Assembly: GCF_016892765.1 (NCBI RefSeq)
Contig: NZ_JAFEMD010000045.1
Span: 1 to 41,899, forward strand
DNA: 41,899 nucleotides
Direction of reading: 5' to 3'
Source: Microvirga arvi
GTDB taxonomy: Bacteria; Pseudomonadota; Alphaproteobacteria; Rhizobiales; Beijerinckiaceae
Below the pieces are notes generated by a model, which saw only the letters and a list, made by a program, of their open reading frames with translations, was not told the origin of the DNA and made no database searches. Made by a program: the position numbers and the translations under genes. Below, one piece after another: positions 1-7,075 of this stretch. Within the stretch, counting starts at the first letter, position 1; the number at the start of each line of letters is the position of its first letter.

Positions 1-160
1 CAGCCTGATCCTGCCGGACAGGCTCAACCCGATCACTCTCTGACGCTGAATGTCAGATCAAATGCCGACTACTACAGCTCAAGTTCAACAGGAAGGGACA
101 CCCAGGACGCTACTGAACTAAGGGTTTCCCTCCTGCTCTCTGCACAGGCATGAGACAGGC

Positions 161-547
161 TCAGCGACAGACTTCCCTACGCACCTGAACCCTCTCGCCC
201 CAGCGGTTCACCCGCTCGTTGATGATGATCTTGCAGCTATCGCGGCGACCCCAGCCCCGCCCAGCGAACACAGGCCGCTGCCAACGGGGACGTTCAGCAA
301 CAGGGGCACCGTAGTACCCGCCCCAATGGGACCGTCGCTCCCGCCACTCAGGAACAGGCCGTCCATAGTAGCGATCAGGGTCACGGCGCTCAGACCAATG
401 TTCACTGTGGCTGTAGTCCTGCCTCTCAAATCGTTCGCCGCTGTAGTCGGCAATGCGTCTAAGGCTCAACTCGGATGCCTGAGCAACACTGCCGAGCGTC
501 AGGGTGGCGACCATAGCAAGTACAACCCTCTTCCAACCGAAGCTCAT
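161..547 (-). CDS. Small secreted basic protein
   Basis: The product is 128 residues. It begins with a clear signal peptide: a short charged start (MSFGWKR), a hydrophobic stretch (VVLAMVATLTLGSV) and a cleavage-like AQA-S at about residues 24-27. The rest is rich in Arg, Tyr, Trp and Gly and ends in a Cys-containing segment (SCKIIINERVNRWGERV) with two cysteines that could pair in the periplasm. A longer reading frame reaches 607, but the ATG at 547 has GGGAGG placed just upstream and starts directly at the signal peptide, so I choose it. Similar small secreted proteins ending in a C-(I/V)-I motif are common in Methylobacteriaceae; that is recalled family knowledge. Function unknown. Confidence 0.7.
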   Translation of the reverse strand: MSFGWKRVVLAMVATLTLGSVAQASELSLRRIADYSGERFERQDYSHSEHWSERRDPDRYYGRPVPEWRERRSHWGGYYGAPVAERPRWQRPVFAGRGWGRRDSCKIIINERVNRWGERVQVRREVCR

Positions 548-899
548 AAGAACCTCCCTCACAGGGCTGAACTCGGACTGAGTCACCCATTGCCCAGGAG
601 GATGCATTAGGTCCGTTGAAGCAGAGCCAAACGGCTTTGACAGCGATTGTTCATGATCCGTGGCGAGACGATATGCCTGACGTATCTGTCATTAGCGGCA
701 TCATGGTTTACGGCTGTTGGATTGACGTATTCACCTGAGATCAGAGTAGGTCGCGGAGATGTAGCCTCAGGCCGCTCATGCCCGATACCCAAAAGAAAAG
801 AGCCTGATGGAAGGACCGCCAGGCTCATGAGTTCAACCAGAGGGAACCAAGAAGTACGTAGGGCCAACGGCTAAGCCTTGGCGTGGTTCCTTCCTAGGC
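548..899. other. Non-coding gap with a minus-strand terminator
   Basis: No convincing gene is present. An 86-codon minus-strand frame (607-867) contains a strong terminator hairpin at 791-826 and shows no protein-like features. A second short inverted repeat (AGCCT/AGGCT) lies at about 874-899, directly after the small membrane gene. Confidence 0.5.
791..826 (-). terminator. Rho-independent terminator of the small membrane gene
   Basis: On the minus strand GAGCCTG (826-820) pairs perfectly with CAGGCTC (806-800), with a 13-base loop. It is followed by a T-rich tract (TTTTCTTTT). It lies 74 bases past the stop of the minus-strand gene ending at 900, and supports that gene being transcribed. 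Confidence 0.75.
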
Positions 900-1031
900 T
901 CATAGATCAGCAAGATACTTTGCTACAAGCAGCGCCAGTACAATTAGAGCCAAGGCTCCAATCGCAGGAAGTCCCTCGGCATGAGCATCAAGCAACTTCC
1001 AAATACGTACAGAGAGGCGAGGCAACCTCAT
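900..1031 (-). CDS. Small single-span membrane protein
   Basis: The product is 43 residues: a basic amphipathic start (MRLPRLSVRIWKLLDAHAEG) followed by one strongly hydrophobic segment (about residues 22-38, AIGALALIVLALLVAKY). It is probably an inner-membrane peptide with the N-terminus inside, by the positive-inside rule. The ATG at 1031 is chosen over one at 1091 because GGGAG lies upstream of it and the longer N-terminus looks non-coding. A good terminator follows at 791-826. No family recognised. Confidence 0.5.
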   Translation of the reverse strand: MRLPRLSVRIWKLLDAHAEGLPAIGALALIVLALLVAKYLADL

Positions 1032-1199
1032 TCTAGTTCTCCCTAACCATACTGTTAAGAGTACCACGGAATGAGAACAAATAGAGAACATTCTTGACAG
1101 GCTGTGGATACCTGTGGATTGGCCCTTAGGCTGAGAGCATGAGCATCAAAAAGCCGTCTGCTTGCTTTAGGGGTCAGCGATCCAATGAGGGCTAAGGCC

Positions 1200-1589
1200 A
1201 TGTCTGAAGTACAGATGGCAATTGAAGTCGCTCAGGACAGGAAGGCAGTAGCAATTGAGATTGCACCTTCTGAACAGGCACCCCTGCAGCTTATTCTTGA
1301 TCTTGATGAGCTTAATGGGCTGATCAGTAAGCTTGGCAATGCGAGAAGCGAGATGGTTGCGGGTCAGCCACAGCCGGACTTTGAGAATGAAGGAGTGACG
1401 ATCAGCACAGTTGCCAACACGAAGTGGTATATCAAGGCTTCCCCTCCAGCCGGGGCTCTGTTCGCCTTTGATCATCCCAAGTTTGGCTCGGTCGGCCTGA
1501 CCTTGGGCGCAGACCAGATCGCTCAGATCGTCAGCTTTCTGACAGATCGGTTTATACTTCAGCGAACCCAATCAGCAGAGAAGCATTAG
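1200..1589 (+). CDS. Hypothetical protein, 129 residues
   Basis: No family is recognised. The protein is soluble and mildly acidic, with no signal peptide or membrane segment. It shows an N-terminal region of alternating hydrophobic residues (VQMAIEVAQ, AVAIEIAPSE), an ILDLDELNGLISKLG segment at about 35-50 and a C-terminal helix (ADQIAQIVSFLTDRF). The ATG at 1200 is preferred over 1185 because GAGGG sits 8 bases upstream. A strong plus-strand terminator follows at 1721-1761, inside the tail of the convergent neighbour. The sequence reads as a genuine protein. Confidence 0.65.
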   Translation: MSEVQMAIEVAQDRKAVAIEIAPSEQAPLQLILDLDELNGLISKLGNARSEMVAGQPQPDFENEGVTISTVANTKWYIKASPPAGALFAFDHPKFGSVGLTLGADQIAQIVSFLTDRFILQRTQSAEKH

Positions 1590-1698
1590 GGTAGTTGGCC
1601 CAAGGCTGCCGCATTGGCCTTGTCGTCGGGGTAGATAACAACTCAGCGCCTCCGGTGTGCCTCCGCACAGACCTGTCTGAGAAGGCTGCTAGACTAAG

Positions 1699-2034
1699 CT
1701 ATTCCTCCTGACACTTTCCAGCCCTATCAGTCGAGCCGTCTGGTAGGGCTTCTTTCTCTTTATCGCGCCTGGTTTCTGGTTGATCGGCCCTCGCTTCCTC
1801 AGTCTCCATAAAAGGCACGGTCAAGAGCAGTCCACCCGCCTCGTCCATAATCTCGACGGCATAGCGATTCTGCTGTTCAGGGGTCAGTTCATCCCAATAT
1901 GGGACGACCTCCATAAAGACATCTGCCACCCTCCGGGCAACGCGCTGCGCAGCATCAACATCGGAAAGGTCTAGGGTCTCAGGATACCTGACCCGTTTGC
2001 GTTGGTTATCGAGGAAGAGACTGTAACGCGGCAT
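1699..2034 (-). CDS. DUF6894-type small protein
   Basis: The product is 111 residues. It starts MPRYSLFLDNQRKRVRYPE and continues with LDLSDVDAAQRVARRVADVF and an EIMDEAGGLLLTVPF strand. This is the family layout recalled for DUF6894: MPRY-F start, a central D.(E/D)AA.R.A helix, and a final DE.G..(L/V)..VPF. The role of the family is unknown. About 30 charged residues follow the domain and are not expected in the family. The frame opens at a TTG at 2055, but ATG 2034 gives the family start. A related gene lies at 2794-3060. The 3' end overlaps the terminator of the convergent upstream gene. Confidence 0.75.
   Translation of the reverse strand: MPRYSLFLDNQRKRVRYPETLDLSDVDAAQRVARRVADVFMEVVPYWDELTPEQQNRYAVEIMDEAGGLLLTVPFMETEEARADQPETRRDKEKEALPDGSTDRAGKCQEE
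1721..1761 (+). terminator. Plus-strand terminator within the convergent gene's 3' end
   Basis: GCCCTATCAG (1721-1730) pairs with CTGGTAGGGC (1740-1749), 10 pairs including one G-U, with a 9-base loop. TTCTTTCTCTTT follows. It fits the gene ending at 1589, and is encoded within the last codons of the minus-strand DUF6894 gene. Confidence 0.65.
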
Positions 2035-2361
2035 GGTGGCAGGAATATTAGCCAAGAAGCCTTTATCGGCAATCTGCCCATAGGTGTTATTTCAGACCAA
2101 ACTCATAGATCAGAGGATGGGACCGCTCGCATCAGGTGTGGGGCTATACTTGCCTAATATAACCCCATAGCTGGTATACTTTCCTATGAGACGAATAGCA
2201 GTAACCATTTATTGAGCGCTATCTTTCAAACCTAGTTAGACTGTGCCATTTTCATGGCGGAACTTCTTTTCGCCACAATGCGTTAAGGAACCATCGCAGC
2301 CAACCCCGCCGACTACATCCCCTATTCGTCACTCGACAGATCAAAGACAGCAATCAAGAAA
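2035..2361. other. Gap with possible promoter repeats
   Basis: No gene is seen. At about 2140-2190 two similar blocks, CTATACTTGCCTA and GTATACTTTCCTA, lie about 33 bases apart. Each contains a TATACT that could serve as a -10 element. No operator or terminator is evident. Confidence 0.3.
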
Positions 2362-2673
2362 ATGAATGATTATCCCACTCATGAACCTTGCCTTGGATTT
2401 GCTGGACCTGAGGATCGGGTAATCTCCCTCAGCGTTCCACTTGCAGCAGAAGATGGGCAGAACAGTTCATATCATGCCTTTGATGTGGAGTATGCCTCCG
2501 ACGAACCGGACAAGCTGACAATCCGCCTGTTAGAGCTCGATCAGCATGGATTCATCAGAACGGCCCTGCAAAGCGCCTCGTTTCCCGCTGTTCTACTCGC
2601 TGATTTGGTAAGCAAGCGGAAAGCCACCGATGCAGAAGTCACCGAGTGGAAAAGTATCGCTGATAAGGATTGA
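2362..2673 (+). CDS. Hypothetical protein, 103 residues
   Basis: No family is recognised. The sequence is acidic and soluble, with alternating segments (RVISLSVPLAAEDG, YHAFDVEYASDEPDKLTIRLLELD) that suggest a beta-rich fold, then a C-terminal helical tail (DAEVTEWKSIADKD). There is no signal peptide. The start codon is an ATG without a strong ribosome site (only AAGAAA nearby). Codon composition looks like that of neighbouring accessory genes. Possibly a small phage or plasmid cargo protein. Confidence 0.5.
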   Translation: MNDYPTHEPCLGFAGPEDRVISLSVPLAAEDGQNSSYHAFDVEYASDEPDKLTIRLLELDQHGFIRTALQSASFPAVLLADLVSKRKATDAEVTEWKSIADKD

Positions 2674-2793
2674 CGATACCTTCCACGCACAATCTCAAGA
2701 TAGATATGCCTATCTCAACCGAACGTACGCACAGAAGGGTGAGGCAGCGTGTGGAAAGCCGTTGTTGAACCTGATCTAAGGTTCGCAACCACA

Positions 2794-3060
2794 TTAAGTT
2801 CCCCTGCCTACGTGATTAGAAACTGCACCCATCCACCGCCCTGGAACCGCCAGAACGGTTCGACCATCCTCGTTAACAACCTCAACGTGGAAGTCACAGT
2901 CGGTCTGAGGCATATAACCTCTCGGCGATTTAAGTCCAATGAACACTCGCGCCATTACCAATGCAACGCTGTGGGCCGCCTCTAGGCTCGGAACATTCAA
3001 GCCACGCGGGTACTTCAGGCGACGAAGATTGGTCCAGACGTAAACGTCATAGGTTGGCAT
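2794..3060 (-). CDS. Second DUF6894-like small protein
   Basis: The product is 88 residues, starting MPTYDVYVWTNLRRLKYPRG, then LNVPSLEAAHSVALVMARVF and a terminal strand VEVVNEDGRTVLAVPG. The arrangement matches the DUF6894 gene at 1699-2034: MP-Y start, helix with EAA, and E(V/I)..E.G...L.VP. Sequence similarity between the two is low outside these points. The start has an unusual leader: a strong AAGGGAGGG lies 24 bases before the ATG and a small hairpin lies in between (see 3062-3093). The 13-residue tail after the domain is not family-typical. Confidence 0.65.
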   Translation of the reverse strand: MPTYDVYVWTNLRRLKYPRGLNVPSLEAAHSVALVMARVFIGLKSPRGYMPQTDCDFHVEVVNEDGRTVLAVPGRWMGAVSNHVGRGT

Positions 3061-3061
3061 G

Positions 3062-3093
3062 GCTACAATATCGTAGCTAAAGAACCCTCCCTT
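3062..3093 (-). promoter_or_regulatory. Distant Shine-Dalgarno with spacer hairpin
   Basis: On the minus strand AAGGGAGGG (3093-3085) lies 24 bases before the ATG at 3060. The spacer contains GCTAC-GATATT-GTAGC (3077-3062), a 5-pair hairpin. Folding it would shorten the effective spacing to about 8 bases. Whether it forms is inference. Confidence 0.4.
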
Positions 3094-3179
3094 GTAACGC
3101 GCTCCTAGGAGTTAGGACGACGACACCAGCGAAGGAGCGTCAACTTCTTTGCTTAGAGGAAAGTTGGCCCCGTAGGATG

Positions 3180-3761
3180 TTAGATCGGACCTCTTGGATC
3201 GTCGCGCCAATAGTCCCTCAACTCCTTTTCGCGTTTGCGGTCGGGCCAGACCAGATCGTCACCGTCGTACCCATAGAACGCTGGTGCGTCTCGGACCTGC
3301 TCCTCGGTAATCTCTGTACGATAGCTCTCAAGCGCCTTGTCATAGGAGAGCTTGTCCCAGGGCACGGTGCGGAGGTGAACCCCGATGCCGAGGAAGCCGC
3401 CAAACGTCACGTCAACGTAGAGGACCTTGCCGCTGACCTTCTCGATGAGCAACCGCTTGATGGTGCCAATCCGCCTGCCCTGCTGATTGAACACTGCCGT
3501 GCCTTCCACCCGATCACTCTCGATTACCGGATGAAATGTGGCTGTGTTGTTGCTTGCCTCCCAAACAAGGAAGCCATTCTCTAATATCCCGGCGGCAGCG
3601 AAGGCTCGACCAACGCCAAAGGTCCACCGCTCGGCTGGGCCGATCTCCTTTACGAATGTCCAAGGTCCACTCTCGGACGGAAGCTTTTGGCCTGTAGCAC
3701 TGGCAGTGAAGGCCAAGAGGTTGGGGTTTGCGTCAGACTGAAAGACGTAGCAGGTTCTCAT
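3180..3761 (-). CDS. PRC-barrel domain protein (accessory paralogue)
   Basis: The product is 193 residues. The C-terminal half (about 85-160) is a PRC-barrel-like domain: SDRVEGTAVFNQQGRRIG, then IKRLLIEKVSGKVLYVDV, then FGGFLGIGVHLRTVPWDKL. PRC-barrels are small beta-barrels found in photosynthetic reaction centre H subunits and RimM, and in many stress proteins of this order. The N-terminal part (MRTCYVFQS...) is shared with the core paralogue at 26635-27207; the two match at most positions, including the ends MRT-YVFQS and RGPI. There is no signal peptide. An FNR/FixK-like box lies about 100 bases upstream. This copy lacks the small SH3-like gene that follows its core paralogue. Confidence 0.85.
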   Translation of the reverse strand: MRTCYVFQSDANPNLLAFTASATGQKLPSESGPWTFVKEIGPAERWTFGVGRAFAAAGILENGFLVWEASNNTATFHPVIESDRVEGTAVFNQQGRRIGTIKRLLIEKVSGKVLYVDVTFGGFLGIGVHLRTVPWDKLSYDKALESYRTEITEEQVRDAPAFYGYDGDDLVWPDRKREKELRDYWRDDPRGPI

Positions 3762-4381
3762 AAGTGCCTCTTAAGTTGATAAGACGCACGACCATTATCT
3801 CAGTCATTCATGACTAAATTAAATAGAGCAGAATAGGAAGCTTTCGCCAAACGATGGGATGTTGACCTAGATCAAAGCCAAAAATTACCTAAGTTATTCG
3901 ATCAATTTCTTGCTATACTACCATACTAGTGCACGAACCAATCCAGGAATATTTATCTTATCCTGACTTCCGAGACTCATATACCAAGGCACCAGCTAAG
4001 CCCAAACTAATCGAAGGACTGACCAAGTGAGGCTCTTGCATTGGCAGCTGACGATCTAACCCCGAGCGTCTCACAGATGTTCGTTGAGATGGGTCCAGAG
4101 GATGGCCAGAAGTTCGCTAGGAGGGCCCTCGTCAAATTCGTCACGCAAGTGCTTAGCGGCGTTCATTGGGCGAGTGGTATGAACATTTCGACATTTAGCG
4201 ATGGTAAGAGACCTGTCCTGGCCCAAGCCTCAGCCATCGTCTTCGCAACCATCCAAGTAGGCACATCAAGACTGTAGTAAGGTGCCTATTAAGGGTGCGA
4301 TCAACCACCGGATGCCTATCCTAGCGGCTGCACTAGACATGCTACGCTGCAGTACCCTCACCTCCCCTAGCGAGTAGACCA
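3762..4381. other. Long AT-rich non-coding gap
   Basis: The stretch is AT-rich for this genome and contains the FNR-like box at 3862-3875 and a TATACT at about 3912. A 78-codon frame with a TTG start (4041-4277) is not convincing and is not annotated. Confidence 0.4.
3862..3875. promoter_or_regulatory. FNR/FixK-type box
   Basis: TTGACCTAGATCAA differs from the established FNR/FixK consensus TTGAT-N4-ATCAA at one position. It lies 101 bases upstream of the start of the minus-strand PRC-barrel gene (3761), in the AT-rich gap. It would fit control by low oxygen. No comparable box is seen before the core paralogue. Confidence 0.5.
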
Positions 4382-4615
4382 ATGCGCCTCCTGACAGCCA
4401 TGTCCATCGTTGCTCTCGCCATTGCCTCCCAAGCTGCACAGGCTCAGGGGCAGGCAGCAAGGGCACTGGCTCCTAATGCTGCCGCTGTAAAGGCACCTAG
4501 CGCGGAGGAGAGTGCGGCAATGGCTGAGGCCCAGCGGAAAAAGGCTGAAGCGGTGCAACGCACTCGTGACGAGAAGCTAAAACGGACCTCAAGAAGCATC
4601 TGCATCGGGTGCTGA
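4382..4615 (+). CDS. Small secreted protein with C-terminal CxxC
   Basis: The product is 77 residues with a signal peptide (MRLLTAMSIVALAIASQAAQA, cleavage expected after AQA at about 20-22). The mature part is Ala/Glu/Lys-rich and helical, and ends in RTSRSICIGC, a terminal CxxC pair. Small exported proteins ending in SIC.GC occur widely in Methylobacteriaceae by my recollection, of unknown role. The cysteines could form a disulfide or bind metal in the periplasm. The neighbouring minus-strand frames over the same stretch are shadows. Confidence 0.7.
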   Translation: MRLLTAMSIVALAIASQAAQAQGQAARALAPNAAAVKAPSAEESAAMAEAQRKKAEAVQRTRDEKLKRTSRSICIGC

Positions 4616-4689
4616 TCGAAGGCGCTCCCTCTCCCCATGATGGCAGATCCTCGCAGGGTGGCTCTCACTAGGTCGCCCTTTCCGCACAC

Positions 4690-4818
4690 TCACCAAGCCA
4701 CAAGCATCTTGACAGCGTAGCCCATGGCCAGGCCGATCAACGGTCCGACAATGATGACGAATAGCAACTCAAACCAGTCCTTCCTGAATTGCCGGGACAG
4801 TGCTTTCCAGTCCACCAC
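4690..4818 (-). CDS. 42-residue membrane micropeptide
   Basis: This short gene was found by reading the minus strand. It starts at GTG 4818 (a second GTG follows in frame at 4815), with GAGGG 9 bases upstream, and ends at TGA 4690-4692. The product begins MVDWKALSRQFRKDWFELL and has one hydrophobic span at about residues 19-40 (FVIIVGPLIGLAMGY, then AVKMLVAW). The basic N-terminus predicts an N-in single-span inner-membrane peptide. No family is recognised. The ribosome site, amphipathic-plus-membrane layout and intact frame support a real gene. Confidence 0.55.
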   Translation of the reverse strand: MVDWKALSRQFRKDWFELLFVIIVGPLIGLAMGYAVKMLVAW

Positions 4819-4950
4819 TGTGGGCTTCCCTCATAGCCCCCTCCCCACTCTTAAATAGGCGATTGCGCTGTTACCGTCTCGTCACTGGCGGCGTTCTTGC
4901 TTCCGTGGCTACCACCAGCCCAGACGATCAAGAAAGCCCGTCTGTGATAG

Positions 4951-5157
4951 TCACCTCTCCAACACGTCTACTCTCTTGGGTGGCATGGGCAGATCGCTAT
5001 AAGTCACCCCTCTGGCAGCGTTCTTGATCGTTTCCGAGCCCACCCCAAACTTCTTAGCCAGCTTGGACCACTCCCAGTCTCCGACCATGTAACATAGTCT
5101 CGCCTCAAGAACTTGCTCAACCGAGAGCTTTCGACTGCTGCTGCCCATCCGACTCAC
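4951..5157 (-). CDS. Small homeodomain-like HTH protein
   Basis: The product is 68 residues. The core LSVEQVLEARLCYMVGDWEW, then SKLAKKFGVGSETIKNAARG, is a helix-turn-helix of the kind seen in resolvase tails and phage-encoded small DNA-binding proteins (helix 2 SKLAKKFGV, recognition helix SETIKNAARG), followed by V.YSDLP, a typical post-HTH segment. It is probably a DNA-binding regulator or excision-type factor of the accessory element, which also has a serine recombinase 670 bases downstream. There is no catalytic domain. The assignment to HTH is firm, the role is not. Confidence 0.7.
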   Translation of the reverse strand: MSRMGSSSRKLSVEQVLEARLCYMVGDWEWSKLAKKFGVGSETIKNAARGVTYSDLPMPPKRVDVLER

Positions 5158-5470
5158 CCAGAACGAAATGAGAACATTTCATGCGGTCAACTGGCGTGTC
5201 GAGAGAGCGAGCCTGAGGCACAAGGGAGGCTGTGGAGAATGGGGATGAAAGGCCTAAGAAGCGGGCTTGATCTAATTCCCCACCACTTGGAGACACACAG
5301 GGGGGCTCAAGGCTGCCTCTTCGTCACGTTTTGAATTTACCCCTTAACTAGAGATACAGACCAAGCCGCTTCCGTGGCTCACCGATCAGTTACCCCTTAG
5401 ACAAGGATAGGACCGAGCCTCTCTCCCTTCGTGAGTCAATTCATCGACCACTTGGAACTGATGAACCCCT

Positions 5471-5533
5471 CAGGATCAATTCTGCTTCCACTAGAGAAAC
5501 TGGTCTCTCCAGGACCAATTGGCCTCCCACTAG
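5471..5533. repeat. Imperfect 24-base direct repeat
   Basis: CAGGATCAATT...TTCCACTAG (5471-5494) recurs as CAGGACCAATT...TCCCACTAG (5510-5533). The copies are 39 bases apart, start to start. This could be part of a binding site or just an old duplication. Confidence 0.4.
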
Positions 5534-5695
5534 GATGATCAGAAGGGGCCATTTCGATCTGGCTAGAATTTATGAGAGGTTATCGATAGATACGCTGCGG
5601 GGAATTCCCCCCGGTGCCCCTCGCGTTACGCACACGGTCCATAGGCGCGTGTCGTCGTACGCCCGATGCCGCACACCCAGGCCAGTATCCTTCAT

Positions 5696-5813
5696 CGTTC
5701 CAATGAACCTTGCCCTAGATGAACGTTCCAGATCGTTATCTTAACTGTTCCACAAGAATGTATTTGACATTTGGAACGGCCAAGGTGAATATGTCTTAGA
5801 CTTAATTGGAACG
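5696..5813. promoter_or_regulatory. Candidate res/operator site of the serine recombinase
   Basis: Five copies of a CGTTCCA-like motif occur here. CGTTCCAAT (5696-5704), CGTTCCA (5724-5730) and TGTTCCA (5746-5752) lie in one direction; TTGGAACG (5771-5778) and ATTGGAACG (5805-5813) in the other. The outermost pair are perfect inverted repeats. Multi-part inverted sites directly upstream of the gene are usual for resolvases, where they serve both recombination and self-repression. Confidence 0.5.
5764..5792 (+). promoter_or_regulatory. Candidate promoter of the serine recombinase
   Basis: TTGACA (5764-5769) is followed after 17 bases by GAATAT (5787-5792). A TTGGAACG motif lies between them, so binding of the recombinase there would block RNA polymerase. 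The -10 match is weak. Confidence 0.35.
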
Positions 5814-5824
5814 AAGAGGCAGAC

Positions 5825-6373
5825 ATGCTCATCGGATATGCCCGTACCTCCACCCTCGAACAGGAAGCCGGTCTTGAAGCCCAACTGAGGGACCTCAAGG
5901 CCCTCGGGTGTCAGAAGGTCTTCCAGGAGCAGACCTCCTCTGTCGGCCCACGTCCTGCCCTTGAGCAAGCCCTCGACTTTGTTCGGGAGGGTGATGTCCT
6001 GGTTGTGACCAAGTTGGACAGGTTAGCCCGCTCTGTCTCTCATCTGGGCACGATCCTTGAGATGATCGAGGCTAAGGGTGCTGCCCTTCGGATCGTCAAC
6101 CTTGGTGTTGATACCTCCACCCCTACTGGCAAGCTGATGCTGAACGTCCTTGGTGGTGTCGCTCAGTTTGAACGTGAGATGATGCTTGAGCGTCAACGTG
6201 AGGGCATCGCCAAGGCAAAGGCTGAAGGAGCCTATAAAGGTCGTAAGCCCACAGCGCAGGCCAAGGCCAATGATGTGAAAGCCCTCCATGCTGAGGGTCT
6301 CTCTATGGGTCAGATCGCTGAACGCTTGGGCATCGGTAAGGGCTCAGTCCATCGCATCCTCAAGGCGCACTGA
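5825..6373 (+). CDS. Serine recombinase, resolvase/invertase family
   Basis: The product is 182 residues, the usual length for small resolvases and invertases. The N-terminus MLIGYARTSTLEQ carries the nucleophile Ser9 and Arg7. VTKLDRLARSV (about 60-70) supplies the conserved active-site arginines. The long E helix with QFEREMMLERQREGIAKAK follows, and the C-terminus (about 135-180) is a Hin-type HTH ending LGIGKGSVHRILK. These proteins cut and rejoin DNA at short inverted sites through a phosphoserine link. AGAGG lies 6 bases before the ATG. The upstream TTCCA-motif cluster (5696-5813) is a plausible target, and a terminator follows at 6403. It is the main mobility gene of the accessory half. 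Confidence 0.93.
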   Translation: MLIGYARTSTLEQEAGLEAQLRDLKALGCQKVFQEQTSSVGPRPALEQALDFVREGDVLVVTKLDRLARSVSHLGTILEMIEAKGAALRIVNLGVDTSTPTGKLMLNVLGGVAQFEREMMLERQREGIAKAKAEGAYKGRKPTAQAKANDVKALHAEGLSMGQIAERLGIGKGSVHRILKAH

Positions 6374-6402
6374 AGCCTCATCACATTCCATAAGAGTTTC
6401 AC

Positions 6403-6440
6403 AGGGCGGTTCCTTCAGTGGTGCCGCCCTTCTTTGTTTC
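6403..6440 (+). terminator. Terminator after the serine recombinase
   Basis: AGGGCGG (6403-6409) pairs with CCGCCCT (6424-6430), followed by TCTTTGTTTC. It sits 30 bases beyond the recombinase stop. Confidence 0.75.
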
Positions 6441-6620
6441 GTCTGTACCTGTAGCTCATCAACAGACGGATACCCTGACCAGCCCTCACGCATCTATCAG
6501 GCTCATATCCTACACCCCACTCAACAACTCGATGTTCTCGGTTCTGCTCTGTCAGATCAGCATTGGGGCTGTGAGGGCTGGTCACTCCCCTAATCATCCA
6601 AGCTAATAGAAAGCCTTTCC

Positions 6621-6998
6621 ATATTCCTCACCCTACGTCCCGTTGGCCGGGGGCGCTTCGTCGCGTCCGTTGATGGTCGTGCTCTTTGTGAAAGCCGGAC
6701 CCCTGTGTTCTCCGCAGGTCGTGTCCTGTTGAGCGAGGGTGTCTCCCCTCAGGGACCCCTGATCGTTTCCCATGAGGGTAGTAAGATCGTCTCAATGACC
6801 ACGACTGTTGGTCAGGCAGCACGGTTGACCGTCATCGAGCGGGATAGCAGTGGCATCCACATCGCACCGTATGACGCTTCCAGCACAGAACGCCTCAGGA
6901 GCTTACAAGGTGGTCGCCTAGGATCGTCTTTCTCTGTCGAGATGCACTCCGCAGTGGTCCAGCCCCAAATGGCGTTTTCTGATGACCACCCTGCATGA
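6621..6998 (+). pseudogene. Hypothetical protein whose start codon appears lost (ATA)
   Basis: The open frame runs from 6594 to the TGA at 6996-6998. The first usual start is GTG 6705, yet clearly protein-like sequence precedes it: (I/M)FLTLRPVGRGRFVASVDGR, ALCESRTPVFSAGRVLLSEG, then HEGSKIVSMTTTVGQAARLTV. An AGAAAG lies 8-10 bases before the ATA at 6621, exactly where a start would be expected. I infer an ATG-to-ATA change, or use of a rare ATA start. The protein resembles small hypothetical proteins of Hyphomicrobiales that combine a R.RF.A..DG..LC.S..P stretch with a GRVLL and HEGS segment; this is recollection. Function unknown. Confidence 0.5.
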
Positions 6999-7075
6999 AC
7001 CAATTTTTCACCGATGTGTCCCTGAAGTGGGGCGTATCTGTCCCCTTTCCTTTGTAGACCTCCGAAGTCACCTCA

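Larger units (their letters stand above)
5158..5824. other. Gap carrying repeats and the recombinase control region
   Basis: No gene is supported. The stretch contains an imperfect 24-base direct repeat (5471-5533) and then the TTCCA-motif cluster at 5696-5813 that precedes the serine recombinase. Confidence 0.45.

Noticed and set aside
607..867. 86-codon minus-strand frame
   Set aside because: It contains the strong terminator 791-826 and shows no protein-like features or ribosome site.
4041..4277. 78-codon frame with TTG start
   Set aside because: No ribosome site, no family likeness, in an AT-rich gap; cannot be supported.
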